DNA of 64,000 nt from Bacteroidia bacterium. GTDB lineage: Bacteria; Bacteroidota; Bacteroidia; Palsa-965. Position numbers and translations under genes: made by a program. The notes under the pieces were generated by a model. That model searched no databases. It was not told where the DNA came from and was given only the letters and a program-made list of their open reading frames with translations. Below, piece by piece: positions 35,012 to 43,538 of this stretch; position 1 is the first letter of the stretch; each line of letters opens with the position of its first letter. The stretch covers positions 62,001 through 126,000 of the forward strand of contig JAKLJE010000006.1 in the NCBI GenBank assembly GCA_023151315.1. Direction: 5' to 3'.

Positions 35012-35296
35012 TTACCCCACCACCACCTCTTCCTCAAACCGTCCCACCATTGTCTCGGTAATTTTCTTCTTAGCATATAAGCACTGAGCAAGAACAGCCG
35101 GGTTGGTATTGGTCTTTTTTGCTATACCGTTTATTGTGTGGGCGGTTATTTCGGGAACAGCATTTAATTCTACTTCAACACCGGCGTTGCACAAATGATT
35201 CAATGCATAGCAGAGCCGGGAATTTTCAGGGCGTCGGATCCACTGATTTAAGGTTCGTTTGTGTACACAATGCCGTGCTGCTATTTGTATATACAT
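35012..35296 (-). CDS. Possible small HTH-like protein
   Basis: 94 aa from MYIQIAAR (a longer frame begins at 35380). HCVHKRTLNQWIRRPENSR could be a recognition helix, and a helical C-terminus follows. The composition looks protein-like, but I recognise no family. It lies next to HicBA on the same strand and ends 7 bp from the convergent 220-aa gene. It may be spurious. Confidence 0.4.
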   Translation of the reverse strand: MYIQIAARHCVHKRTLNQWIRRPENSRLCYALNHLCNAGVEVELNAVPEITAHTINGIAKKTNTNPAVLAQCLYAKKKITETMVGRFEEEVVVG

Positions 35297-35390
35297 TAAA
35301 ATCAGGTATATATGTGTCTCATGAAATATGCACAAACTATTTTGTGTCTCATATTTTGAATAATGTGAGACGCAAAGCAAAAACTAAAAT

Positions 35391-35627
35391 TCACGAGTTA
35401 AATTTTCTGAAAAACTCCTCCTTACTCATTCCAAGAATTCTCAAACAGTTCCTTACAATAAATTCCGGGATGGGATCGATGTGAGTCTGAAGTGTTATTG
35501 GTCTGAATAAATCCGGTCGCGCATATTGCATGTGTCCACCTTTTGTTCGAATGAGTTTACAACCCTCGCTTTCCAGAAAACGCTGAAAGTCTCGAAGTGC
35601 AATATTCTTAAGACTACGAGTAGACAT
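35391..35627 (-). CDS. hicA: HicA-type toxin (mRNA interferase)
   Basis: 78 aa. The HicA pattern is visible: LKNIALRDFQRFLESEGCKLIR, then GGHMQYAR with the catalytic His, then the strand PITLQTHIDPIP and the ending ILRILGMSKEEF. HicA is a small double-stranded-RNA-binding-fold ribonuclease that cuts mRNA. It lies 3 bp downstream of hicB. On the - strand inside a + strand restriction locus, it may act as a stabilising module. Confidence 0.88.
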   Translation of the reverse strand: MSTRSLKNIALRDFQRFLESEGCKLIRTKGGHMQYARPDLFRPITLQTHIDPIPEFIVRNCLRILGMSKEEFFRKFNS

Positions 35628-35630
35628 AAT

Positions 35631-36026
35631 CTAAACAGGAAGAGCAACCTGTTTGTTGTATTTCTTGAACTCTTTGGTTTGGAATACTTCAGCCAGATAC
35701 TCATCGCGAAAGAGCATTTCTGCTAGAGTTGGCGCAGCAACAGTTCGCGCCTTTTGTGGTACTGATGATAGGTTACCAACTTTCCATCCCAATCTCTTCA
35801 ATTCCTTAAATAAGGTTTGCTTATTTGTCGTGTAGTCAACAAACGCACGAAAACACTCGTTAAAAGATTGCTTAGCTTCTGCTTCAGTATCGCCATATCC
35901 GCTTAAATCTAATCCGGGGGCATAAACGATGTACTTACCGTCATCTTTGAAGCTAAAAACGGGCATCGAGTACTTGAACTCCGCGTTGCGGCTTTTAACA
36001 GAAGCTTTATATTGGTATTTGGCCAT
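35631..36026 (-). CDS. hicB: HicB-type antitoxin
   Basis: 131 aa. The N-terminal HicB fold is seen in YIVYAPGLDLSGYGDTEAEAKQSFNECF, here split by position: strands near 32-43 and helix near 48-62. The rest (SVPQKARTVAAPTLAEMLF onward) is less typical and may be the DNA- or toxin-binding tail. HicB binds and neutralises HicA. Antitoxin-first order is one of the two known arrangements. It diverges from hsdM, sharing about 65 bp of intergenic DNA. Confidence 0.82.
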   Translation of the reverse strand: MAKYQYKASVKSRNAEFKYSMPVFSFKDDGKYIVYAPGLDLSGYGDTEAEAKQSFNECFRAFVDYTTNKQTLFKELKRLGWKVGNLSSVPQKARTVAAPTLAEMLFRDEYLAEVFQTKEFKKYNKQVALPV

Positions 36027-36091
36027 AGAATGTTTGGCAATTTTAATGATAAACGATGATAGATTGCAAATTGTTGCCGATTTTTAACGAA

Positions 36092-37597
36092 ATGACTACA
36101 AAAAAAGCTAACAATTCCGCGAACGCATCTTCAGTTGTCTCCAAAGTCTGGGCGTTTTGTCAAACGCTGCGCGATGATGGCGTAGGTTATGGCGATTATC
36201 TGGAGCAGCTGACCTATCTGTTGTTTCTTAAAATGGCGGACGAGTACAGTAAGCCTCCGCACAACCGGAAAATGCCAATGCCCAAGGAATATTCCTGGAG
36301 CAGTCTGACGAATAAAAGCGGCAGTGATTTGGAAAATCACTACAACAAATTACTGCGTGCGCTTGGCAAAGAGAAAGGCATACTCGGGCAGATTTTCACC
36401 AAGAGTCAGAATAAAATTCAGGATCCTGCGAAACTGTACAAGCTCATTGCGCTCATCAATGCAGAAGATTGGATACTGATGGGCGTGAAGGATAAAGGAG
36501 ATATCTATGAAGGTCTTCTGGAGAAAAACGCAGAAGACACTAAGAGCGGTGCCGGACAGTATTTCACGCCGCGCGCTTTGATTAAAGCCATGGTGGAGTG
36601 CATACAACCTGAACCTCAGAAAACAATTGCTGATCCGGCTTGCGGTACCGGCGGATTCTTTCTTGCAGCATATGACTGGTTGGTGGAGAACAGAGAGCTC
36701 GACAAAGCCGATAAAAAGTTTCTGAAGTACAATACATTTTTCGGTAACGAAATTGTTGCCAGCACACGAAGACTGGCATTGATGAATCTGTTTCTGCATA
36801 ACATTGGAGATATAGATTCAGATAACTTCATTTCTCCTGCTGATGCGCTCATTGCGTCACCGGATCGTTACGATTACATTCTTGCGAATCCACCGTTCGG
36901 GAAGAAGAGCAGCATGACCTTTACCAACGAAGACGGAGAGCAGGAAAAAGAAGATCTCACTTACAACCGTCAGGATTTTTGGGTCACTACGAGCAACAAA
37001 CAGCTCAACTTCTTGCAGCATATTCATACCATGTTGAAGACAACAGGCAAGGCAGCCGTCGTACTGCCGGATAACGTGTTGTTTGAAGGTGGCGTAGGAG
37101 AGACGGTGCGCAGAAAGTTGATGGAAACAATGGAACTGCACACGATATTGCGTTTGCCGACAGGAATATTCTATGCCAACGGTGTGAAAGCAAACGTTCT
37201 GTTCTTCGATGGCAAACCTTCTTCAAAGCAGGCATGGACGAAGGACGTTTGGATTTATGATTATCGTACCAATATCCATCACACGCAAAAAAAGAATCCG
37301 TTGAAATTCGATGATCTTAAAGAGTTCATCAAACTGTACAATCCAACGAATCGCAACAAGCGTAAGCAAACCTGGGATGAGAAATCAAATCCGGAAGGTC
37401 GCTGGAGAAAATTCACGTACGAGGAAATCCTCGCACGTGACAAAACATCATTAGACATTACCTGGTTGAAAGATAAGTCGCTGGCTGATTTGGACAATCT
37501 TCCTGATCCGGATGTTCTGGCAGCGGAGATTGTGGAGAATTTGGAAGCGGGGTTGGAGAGTTTTAAGATGATTGTTGCCTCTCTTAATAAAAATTAA
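36092..37597 (+). CDS. hsdM: Type I restriction enzyme, M (methyltransferase) subunit
   Basis: 501 aa from MTTKKANNS (a frame 12 codons longer opens at 36056). The helical HsdM N-domain (YGDYLEQLTYLLFLKMADE) precedes the N6-adenine methylase core: SAM-binding DPACGTGGFFLAAYDW near 180 and catalytic NPPFGKKSS near 265. It methylates adenine at the site chosen by HsdS and forms the complex with HsdR. It is separated from hsdS by 5.3 kb of cargo, which is unusual, and must be transcribed from its own promoter opposite hicB. Confidence 0.95.
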   Translation: MTTKKANNSANASSVVSKVWAFCQTLRDDGVGYGDYLEQLTYLLFLKMADEYSKPPHNRKMPMPKEYSWSSLTNKSGSDLENHYNKLLRALGKEKGILGQIFTKSQNKIQDPAKLYKLIALINAEDWILMGVKDKGDIYEGLLEKNAEDTKSGAGQYFTPRALIKAMVECIQPEPQKTIADPACGTGGFFLAAYDWLVENRELDKADKKFLKYNTFFGNEIVASTRRLALMNLFLHNIGDIDSDNFISPADALIASPDRYDYILANPPFGKKSSMTFTNEDGEQEKEDLTYNRQDFWVTTSNKQLNFLQHIHTMLKTTGKAAVVLPDNVLFEGGVGETVRRKLMETMELHTILRLPTGIFYANGVKANVLFFDGKPSSKQAWTKDVWIYDYRTNIHHTQKKNPLKFDDLKEFIKLYNPTNRNKRKQTWDEKSNPEGRWRKFTYEEILARDKTSLDITWLKDKSLADLDNLPDPDVLAAEIVENLEAGLESFKMIVASLNKN

Positions 37598-37636
37598 TTT
37601 TACGAAAGCCTTTTAAAATAAACTATTTTGGAAAGT

Positions 37637-38557
37637 ATGAGTAAATCGAAATCTCCGTCAGCATCGCGAACACTTGCAAATAAAGTAATACTTGCTGCCT
37701 TTGAAATTTTAAAAGCGAATGGGGGAAGCCTGCGCATCACTGAATTGATTGATAAAATAAAAACTACGGTCAAATTCGATGCGTGGGATACTGAACTTTA
37801 TGAGAAAACCAACTATGTTCGATGGATTTCTATTCTTCATTTCTATTCGATTGATTGTGTAAAGGCTGGATTTTTATATAAGAAAAAAGGTGTTTGGACT
37901 TTGACACCCGAAGGAGAAGCATTAATTCCGTTGGGAGGGAACGCATTGCTGGACAAGGCTGTTCAAGCATATCGAGCGTGGAAACGACAGCAAAGAGTTG
38001 AAGGTGCGGAAATAGAGGTTGAGACGGAAGTTGCAGTTGCAGAAGAATCCTTTGAACATCAGCAAAAGGCGTTACTGGAACAAGTTGCTGAACAAGCATC
38101 CAAAGGACTTGAAGACTATATCAATGGAAAGACCTGGAATGAATTTCAAGATTTAGTCGCCGCGCTACTTGCAGGTATGGGTTATCACATTGCTCATGTT
38201 GCTCCAAAAGGCCGGGACGGAGGAATAGATATAATTGCTTACACGGATCCATTAGGAGTGAAACCTCCACGCATTATCGTACAGGTTAAACATAAACCGG
38301 AAAAGAGTATTTCTTCAGACGACATACAAAGACTTATCGGGACAATGAAAAGAGATTCTGATGTTGGTATTTTCGTTACTAGTGGAGACTTTAGTCAGCC
38401 TGCTAAAATGGAGGCACGTAGTTCTGGGAAGCACGTTGAACTCATCGATTTTGATCGTTTAATCAATTTGTGGACTGAGTATTACCCTAAAATGAACGAC
38501 GAGCAGAAATCTTATTTGCCATTGCAGGCGATTTATTTTTTGGGAAGTACGGAATAA
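37637..38557 (+). CDS. Mrr-like restriction endonuclease
   Basis: 306 aa from MSKSKSPSAS (another ATG lies 3 codons upstream). The N-terminal Mrr winged-helix domain (about 1-100) is followed by a linker rich in Glu and Val. The Mrr catalytic domain begins near 170: GRDGGIDIIAY (catalytic Asp), then IIVQVKHK (QxK motif). Mrr enzymes cut modified DNA. One encoded next to a methyltransferase must tolerate the host's own methylation (inference). It starts 39 bp after hsdM and ends the + strand block. Confidence 0.9.
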   Translation: MSKSKSPSASRTLANKVILAAFEILKANGGSLRITELIDKIKTTVKFDAWDTELYEKTNYVRWISILHFYSIDCVKAGFLYKKKGVWTLTPEGEALIPLGGNALLDKAVQAYRAWKRQQRVEGAEIEVETEVAVAEESFEHQQKALLEQVAEQASKGLEDYINGKTWNEFQDLVAALLAGMGYHIAHVAPKGRDGGIDIIAYTDPLGVKPPRIIVQVKHKPEKSISSDDIQRLIGTMKRDSDVGIFVTSGDFSQPAKMEARSSGKHVELIDFDRLINLWTEYYPKMNDEQKSYLPLQAIYFLGSTE

Positions 38558-38580
38558 CGAATGCGGTTTGCCGACAGGAG

Positions 38581-39489
38581 CTATTTCTGAATAAACTCGC
38601 GAAACTCTAGTATAACCTGAGCTCGGCTTTCGTTACCAATAATTTCCTTTTTTAGAATTGCATCTAACCCGTACTGTATAAGATTACTATCGGTAATGGG
38701 TTCCTTCAGATGTTTCAGAAAAATTGGGTGATATGCCTGAGAGAGTTTGCTAACCATAAATTCAATTTGCCCCGTACTTAATCGGGTCTGGCTCAATAGT
38801 ATTTCCACGCCTTTCTCTCTCGAAATGTTATGTCTATCAAAGTGGTGATCCAAAAGTGCCTTGATGTTCTCAGGTGTCCTCGGATAATTAATGCTTTCGA
38901 TTTGAGGGAGCAAGAGAATAGACTCTACTACTTGACCGGTGCCTGTCATCTTCGCTAGTTCAGTTTCCTTGGATACAATAGCAGTTTTCAGATCATCAAT
39001 CTCATTCCGTAACTGCGGAGCGAATTTTCTGTAGTAGTAGGTTTCAAGAACATCGCGAATGTAATGCACGAGCCCTACAATATCATACGTCTTTCGTGAT
39101 CCAATGAAAAGCATTGTTAAGATACCAAGCAATGCGAATTGATTAAGATCCATCAACCTCCCTAAACCTTCACAATCAAACCAACCGAACCACCATGTGC
39201 AGAAATTTAATCCAACATAACTAAAAGCCAGTCCGAATCGAATCCACCAGAAGGCCTTTCGAATTTTAATTTCAATCTCTGCTTTTTGCTTCTCTTTCTG
39301 TTCAAGGTCACGACGCAGGTTTTCTAATTCTAACTTCAGTTTCTTCTTAAGTTCCTCAGGATCGGGTTGTGTTTTCTTAGCACTGCCGAATTGACCAAAG
39401 GTTAAAACGATAATTATTACCACTAGTATCGCGATCAGGATAAAACCTGCGACGTAATACCACTTGGGGGCGCTTTTCTTTTCTTTCAT
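38581..39489 (-). CDS. Membrane protein with coiled coil, 302 aa
   Basis: TM near 10-32 (YYVAGFILIAILVVIIIVLTF), a Lys/Glu-rich coiled coil at about 40-78, a second hydrophobic region at about 78-125 (FGLAFSYVGLNFCTWWFGWF, FALLGILTMLFIG), another coiled coil near 160-180, and a helical cytosolic tail. I do not recognise the family. It resembles the 407-aa protein at 18749 in layout but not clearly in sequence, and also has a TTTACAAACG-type element about 52 bp upstream. Confidence 0.68.
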   Translation of the reverse strand: MKEKKSAPKWYYVAGFILIAILVVIIIVLTFGQFGSAKKTQPDPEELKKKLKLELENLRRDLEQKEKQKAEIEIKIRKAFWWIRFGLAFSYVGLNFCTWWFGWFDCEGLGRLMDLNQFALLGILTMLFIGSRKTYDIVGLVHYIRDVLETYYYRKFAPQLRNEIDDLKTAIVSKETELAKMTGTGQVVESILLLPQIESINYPRTPENIKALLDHHFDRHNISREKGVEILLSQTRLSTGQIEFMVSKLSQAYHPIFLKHLKEPITDSNLIQYGLDAILKKEIIGNESRAQVILEFREFIQK

Positions 39490-39540
39490 CAGAAGTATCT
39501 CGATTAATCAACGCAAGATAAAGCAGGAAAGTCGTTTTAT

Positions 39541-39564
39541 CCGCTTACAAACGTTTACAAACGG
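39541..39564. promoter_or_regulatory. Degenerate copy of the palindrome element
   Basis: It contains TTACAAACG and TTTACAAACG as adjacent direct repeats, so symmetry is partly lost. Read toward the - strand gene at 39489 (51 bp away) it gives GTTTGTAAGCGGATAA, very close to the other copies (GTTTGTAAACGGNTA). Confidence 0.6.
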
Positions 39565-39651
39565 ATGTCTTCATTTTCTTGACGCGAAATATTTTTCAAG
39601 ATTATTTCTTTTTATCACGTGTATAAACCTATAAAATTAAAACTGCAAATT

Positions 39652-39795
39652 ATGAAAAGGTATTCACGGAAGATTACATCGCTCAATCCAAAACGTGGCA
39701 AAGCTAATCGGGAACAATGGAAGAAGAATTTAGTTTTCCTACTTGCAATAATACGAACGGTATTCACTGTTATAAGGTTTTTGTCTTCCTTTTGA
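39652..39795 (+). CDS. Possible 47-aa cationic membrane peptide
   Basis: It runs from MKRYSRKITSLNPKRGK to the hydrophobic end FLLAIIRTVFTVIRFLSSF. The basic N-terminus followed by one hydrophobic helix is the shape of small membrane-active peptides, including type I toxins. No ribosome site or antisense RNA is identifiable. The call is tentative. Confidence 0.3.
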   Translation: MKRYSRKITSLNPKRGKANREQWKKNLVFLLAIIRTVFTVIRFLSSF

Positions 39796-39978
39796 AATGT
39801 TCCTTAGTTATTTGGTTACAGATGCCATTCATTTTTGTGTCTGGAAAGAAAATTTGGATTAATAATAATTCGTAATTATTACTTCATAGTAACAATATAA
39901 AGTGAATAAAACTCAAAAATTATTCAGGTGAAATTTGTGAAGAGACAAATTATGCGAGGGTTGTACATAATATTATCC
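39796..39978. other. A/T-rich gene-free stretch
   Basis: With flanking sequence this is most of the 39.5-40.0 kb gap. I see no further gene in it; it is notably A/T-rich. Confidence 0.4.
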
Positions 39979-39992
39979 TTTTGTAAACGCTT
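39979..39992 (+). promoter_or_regulatory. Half-site TTTTGTAAACGCTT upstream of LpxR-like gene
   Basis: This matches the right half of the palindrome (GTTTGTAAACG) and lies 45 bp before the ATG at 40038, the same distance as at the other five genes. The left half is not conserved. Confidence 0.5.
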
Positions 39993-40037
39993 CATATGAT
40001 TTTATTCTATTAAGTTGCTATACTCAAATCACAAACT

Positions 40038-41894
40038 ATGAAAACCATCTTTCTTATTATTCTGAGTTGGGGTTGTTGTGTTTTCGCTTCTGCTCAGCAA
40101 TCAGTAGCTTCTTTTTCAACCTTTATACTTACGCATGATGAGGCGGAAGTGACATGTTTACTTAATTCGCCGGCTAGTATTGAATTTCAGACTTGGCTTC
40201 GGGATTCCAGCTCCAGAAAGGCTGTGATAAAATATTGCGACGCATATATTGATAGTGCAATGATCACGAGTATTACTTATTATGAATACAAAGAGGGCTG
40301 GAATTCACTGGAATTTGACACGGTTCAGTTGCAATCGTTGTCATGGTATATAGATCAAGATAGCCTCAAGGGAAAGCCACAACTAAGTAAGGAGCAGTTT
40401 CAGAATTATGGTGAAAAGTTAATTCTTAATCTTATTGATCCGTTAATTACGTTTCTCGCGCTTGATAAGTTTGAGTTGAACGAAGAGCGGATCCGAATGG
40501 ACCTATCTTGGGTTGAGAATTTATACACAATGCAGATCCTATTCGAAAATTACGACTACAGAATAGCGGAGGGTAAATTGTTGATTCCGGAGATGATGCA
40601 ATTACGAAATAGGAAATTACTGGCGGAAAGACTCGAGATAGTTGAAGGGAACGTTTATCAGTTGTATCAAAGTTATGGTTCAAAGTCCAAAACAGGTGAA
40701 TCATGCGAACTGTTCATGGATAATGACGTCTTTGGAATTGGGATTGGAAATCAGGATAGGGAATATACCGGTGGCGGAGCATTCTCTTTTACAACTGATC
40801 ACCTTAAGTGGCGTTGGTTTAACTCCGGTTGGATCAGAAAGAATAGTTATACCGGAAAAGCCAAGAGTTATTGTAATGGAGATACTACTTCCCGAACATT
40901 GATACTTAACCGAGGACATGTTCTCAGCTATCAGTCTGTTAAACTTGGCATGCATTTTTTTACGCCTTACATTAGATACAGACACAGCTACGATCTGGCT
41001 GATACTTTGTACAGAACAGATCGCCCATTCGGATCATATATTTATGTTGAGAGGTCCAAATACAGAATTTGGACAAAGGGTATAGTTCGGCATCAAGGGA
41101 ATTTTCAAGTCGGTAAAATTGGGACAAATGCAGGTCGCGATATTCAGGCCAAACTGCACCAGGATGCAATAACATCTTCGCAAAAGGTGTATGGTTGGAA
41201 TACGCAGATAGCTAACGGCGGAAGATGGGTTTATCAAATCAATCACAAACTTGATTTGATGCTTTTTTCCACCACAAATAAGTTTCACTCTGTTTTTAGA
41301 CCTTCTTCAGTACGCAAAAAAGTTAAACCTTATCTGGGTTGGAATATTTATAATTCTACTGAATTATTTTACGGAGGATATTATACGGCAGCAGGAACAG
41401 GGTTGTTTGTTTCGTTGTTGGACTTTACAAAACAGACAGGCCAGCATTTGATTGCGGCTCGAAGCAAGAAATTCAAACGTGGTTATAAGTATGAGTTTGG
41501 ATTTAATGCTGAAACTGGCATTCGATATCGTTATGTTCACCATAACACAATGTTGGAAGGATTCGGCTACACCAAGACAATCGATGATGATATTTATGAT
41601 GACGAGGCAGAATCTGTTTACATACTAAGAAGCGATCAAATCGTGAGACATCTCTGGATCTGGGAACTTAACTTGAGTTTCCGGTGGCGGAAAATGGTAC
41701 TGTATTACAGGATGGTTGTTCAGCCAAAGGAGTACACTGTAACTGTTCCGGAAGATTATTCATCTTTAAATTCTTTGGCTAATCCCAAGGACATTACATT
41801 TTACGATAGAGTTGTGATCGGAGAATTGAACCGGTTCAACGCTAGAAATAATTACGGTTACGGGACAATTGGTTTAGTTTGGGTTTTGAATTAG
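40038..41894 (+). CDS. LpxR-like outer-membrane protein (DUF2219) with N-terminal extension
   Basis: 618 aa. Signal peptide KTIFLIILSWGCCVFASAQQ. About 200 helical residues of unknown role come next, then a DUF2219/LpxR-like barrel: FMDNDVFGIGIGN and DREYTGGGAFSFTTD near 226-255, later HFFTPYIRYRHSYD and RTDRPFGSYIYV. LpxR removes the 3'-linked acyl-oxyacyl chain of lipid A in the outer membrane. Classical LpxR is about 320 aa, so the extension nearly doubles it. Catalytic activity cannot be judged from sequence. The gene has the palindrome half-site 45 bp upstream. Confidence 0.78.
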   Translation: MKTIFLIILSWGCCVFASAQQSVASFSTFILTHDEAEVTCLLNSPASIEFQTWLRDSSSRKAVIKYCDAYIDSAMITSITYYEYKEGWNSLEFDTVQLQSLSWYIDQDSLKGKPQLSKEQFQNYGEKLILNLIDPLITFLALDKFELNEERIRMDLSWVENLYTMQILFENYDYRIAEGKLLIPEMMQLRNRKLLAERLEIVEGNVYQLYQSYGSKSKTGESCELFMDNDVFGIGIGNQDREYTGGGAFSFTTDHLKWRWFNSGWIRKNSYTGKAKSYCNGDTTSRTLILNRGHVLSYQSVKLGMHFFTPYIRYRHSYDLADTLYRTDRPFGSYIYVERSKYRIWTKGIVRHQGNFQVGKIGTNAGRDIQAKLHQDAITSSQKVYGWNTQIANGGRWVYQINHKLDLMLFSTTNKFHSVFRPSSVRKKVKPYLGWNIYNSTELFYGGYYTAAGTGLFVSLLDFTKQTGQHLIAARSKKFKRGYKYEFGFNAETGIRYRYVHHNTMLEGFGYTKTIDDDIYDDEAESVYILRSDQIVRHLWIWELNLSFRWRKMVLYYRMVVQPKEYTVTVPEDYSSLNSLANPKDITFYDRVVIGELNRFNARNNYGYGTIGLVWVLN

Positions 41895-41924
41895 CAGTTC
41901 CATTATCTATAGATGATCAATAAC

Positions 41925-43487
41925 ATGCAAACTCCCGGCGTTTACATCAACGAACTCAACTCATTTCCTAATTCGGTAACTCCTGTTCCTACTGCTGTTC
42001 CGGCTTTCATTGGATATACACCGCAAGCTGTTTTTAACGGGAAATCATATCTCAATACGCCCGTTAAAATTTCTTCGTTCGCCGACTTTCAGGCATTCTT
42101 TTGTTTTCCTGATCCGCCTGCGCCGGCAAGTCCTGCGAAGCAATACAGTCCGCAGTATTATCTGGTGCCGTCTGTTACTGTGCCTGCATCGGGAGATTAT
42201 CTGAACATCAACGGTACATATTATTCTGTGCTTCCCGATCCGAACACGATTTACTATTTGTACAACAGCGTGCGGTTGTTCTATCAGAACGGCGGCGGAG
42301 ATGCATACATCGTGTCGGTGGGAACTTACGGCCCTGCTTCAGGAAAAGCAATGACGTTGAGTGCGCCACTGGTCAATGCGAATGTAAAGTTAGCGGAGCT
42401 TCAAACCGGTTTAGCTGCGTTGAAGAGTAAACCTGAACCTACAATGTACATTTGTCCGGAAGCAACGTTGTTATCGCTGGCGGATAATGGCAAGCTCATG
42501 CAATCCATGTTGCAGCAAAGCAGTTCGATGGAGACTTCTGTTTCTATTTTCGATATCGTCGGTGGCAATGCTCCCGATCCGATTAATTACACGAACGACA
42601 TTCAGAATTTCCGCAACAACACGGGTACGACAGGTTTGAATTACGGAGCTGCATATTATCCGTTTGTGCAGACTGCTGTTATGCGCAGCAGTGAAATGGA
42701 TTACACAAATCTTTTCGGTGGCGATGTTTCAAAGCTTGCTCCAATTATCAATCCCGCTGCAAGTCCGGATCCGACGACGGCAAAAATACTTTCCGGTATT
42801 CAGAATAACACGAGCACTGCAACTGTACAGCAGAACAATAATTCCTTGATTGCTGCCAACGTTTCTTATGCGCGCATCATGAAACATATTCTTGCTGATG
42901 CAAACGTTCTTCCGCCAAGCGGGGGAATTGCCGGGGTGATTACTACAGTAGATACTGCACGTGGTTCCTGGGTTGCGCCTGCTAATGTTTCCATGAATTC
43001 GCTGACAGATGTGACGATCAATCTGAACTCAGAACAACAATCTGCATTGAATGTGGATGCGATCACCGGAAAATCAATCAATGCTATTCGGAGCTTCGTT
43101 GGAAAAGGTATTCTCATCTGGGGTGCCCGAACATTAGATGGCAACAGTCAGGATTGGCGTTATCTGAATGTGCGGCGAACTGCAATTTACATTGAGCAAA
43201 CGGCCAAGCTTGCTCTGAAGCAGTTTGTGTTTGAACCGAATACAAGTACAACATGGATCTCAGCAACATCACTGATGAATAATTTTCTTACCGGGTTGTG
43301 GAAGCAAGGCGGATTGCAGGGAGCAAAACCTGCTGAAGCATTTAATGTTCGCTGCGGATTAGGATCAACAATGACTGCGAATGATATTCTGAATGGATAT
43401 ATGATTATGTCGATTATGGTTGCGATAACACGACCGGCCGAGTTTATTGTCATTGATTTGACACAGAAGATGGCTGTGTCGAAGTAG
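41925..43487 (+). CDS. Contractile tail sheath protein
   Basis: 520 aa from MQTPGVYINE (an ATG 4 codons upstream also fits). The N-terminal TPGVYINELNSFPNSV and AVPAFIGYT are typical of phage and injection-system sheath proteins. The C-terminal part carries the sheath core (GRTLDG-like WGARTLDGNSQDWRYLNVRR near 390-410, and the final IDLTQKM). It forms the contracting outer cylinder around the tube encoded next. Baseplate, spike and ATPase genes are not in the window. Confidence 0.92.
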   Translation: MQTPGVYINELNSFPNSVTPVPTAVPAFIGYTPQAVFNGKSYLNTPVKISSFADFQAFFCFPDPPAPASPAKQYSPQYYLVPSVTVPASGDYLNINGTYYSVLPDPNTIYYLYNSVRLFYQNGGGDAYIVSVGTYGPASGKAMTLSAPLVNANVKLAELQTGLAALKSKPEPTMYICPEATLLSLADNGKLMQSMLQQSSSMETSVSIFDIVGGNAPDPINYTNDIQNFRNNTGTTGLNYGAAYYPFVQTAVMRSSEMDYTNLFGGDVSKLAPIINPAASPDPTTAKILSGIQNNTSTATVQQNNNSLIAANVSYARIMKHILADANVLPPSGGIAGVITTVDTARGSWVAPANVSMNSLTDVTINLNSEQQSALNVDAITGKSINAIRSFVGKGILIWGARTLDGNSQDWRYLNVRRTAIYIEQTAKLALKQFVFEPNTSTTWISATSLMNNFLTGLWKQGGLQGAKPAEAFNVRCGLGSTMTANDILNGYMIMSIMVAITRPAEFIVIDLTQKMAVSK

Positions 43488-43538
43488 GTTTAGACTGAAT
43501 GATCATCATTAAAACACACTGCTAAAAAACAAAACACA

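Noticed and set aside
25068-38557. BREX or DISARM instead of type I restriction
   Set aside because: HsdR, HsdS and HsdM are all clear from motifs. PglX, PglZ and DrmA-type proteins are not present.
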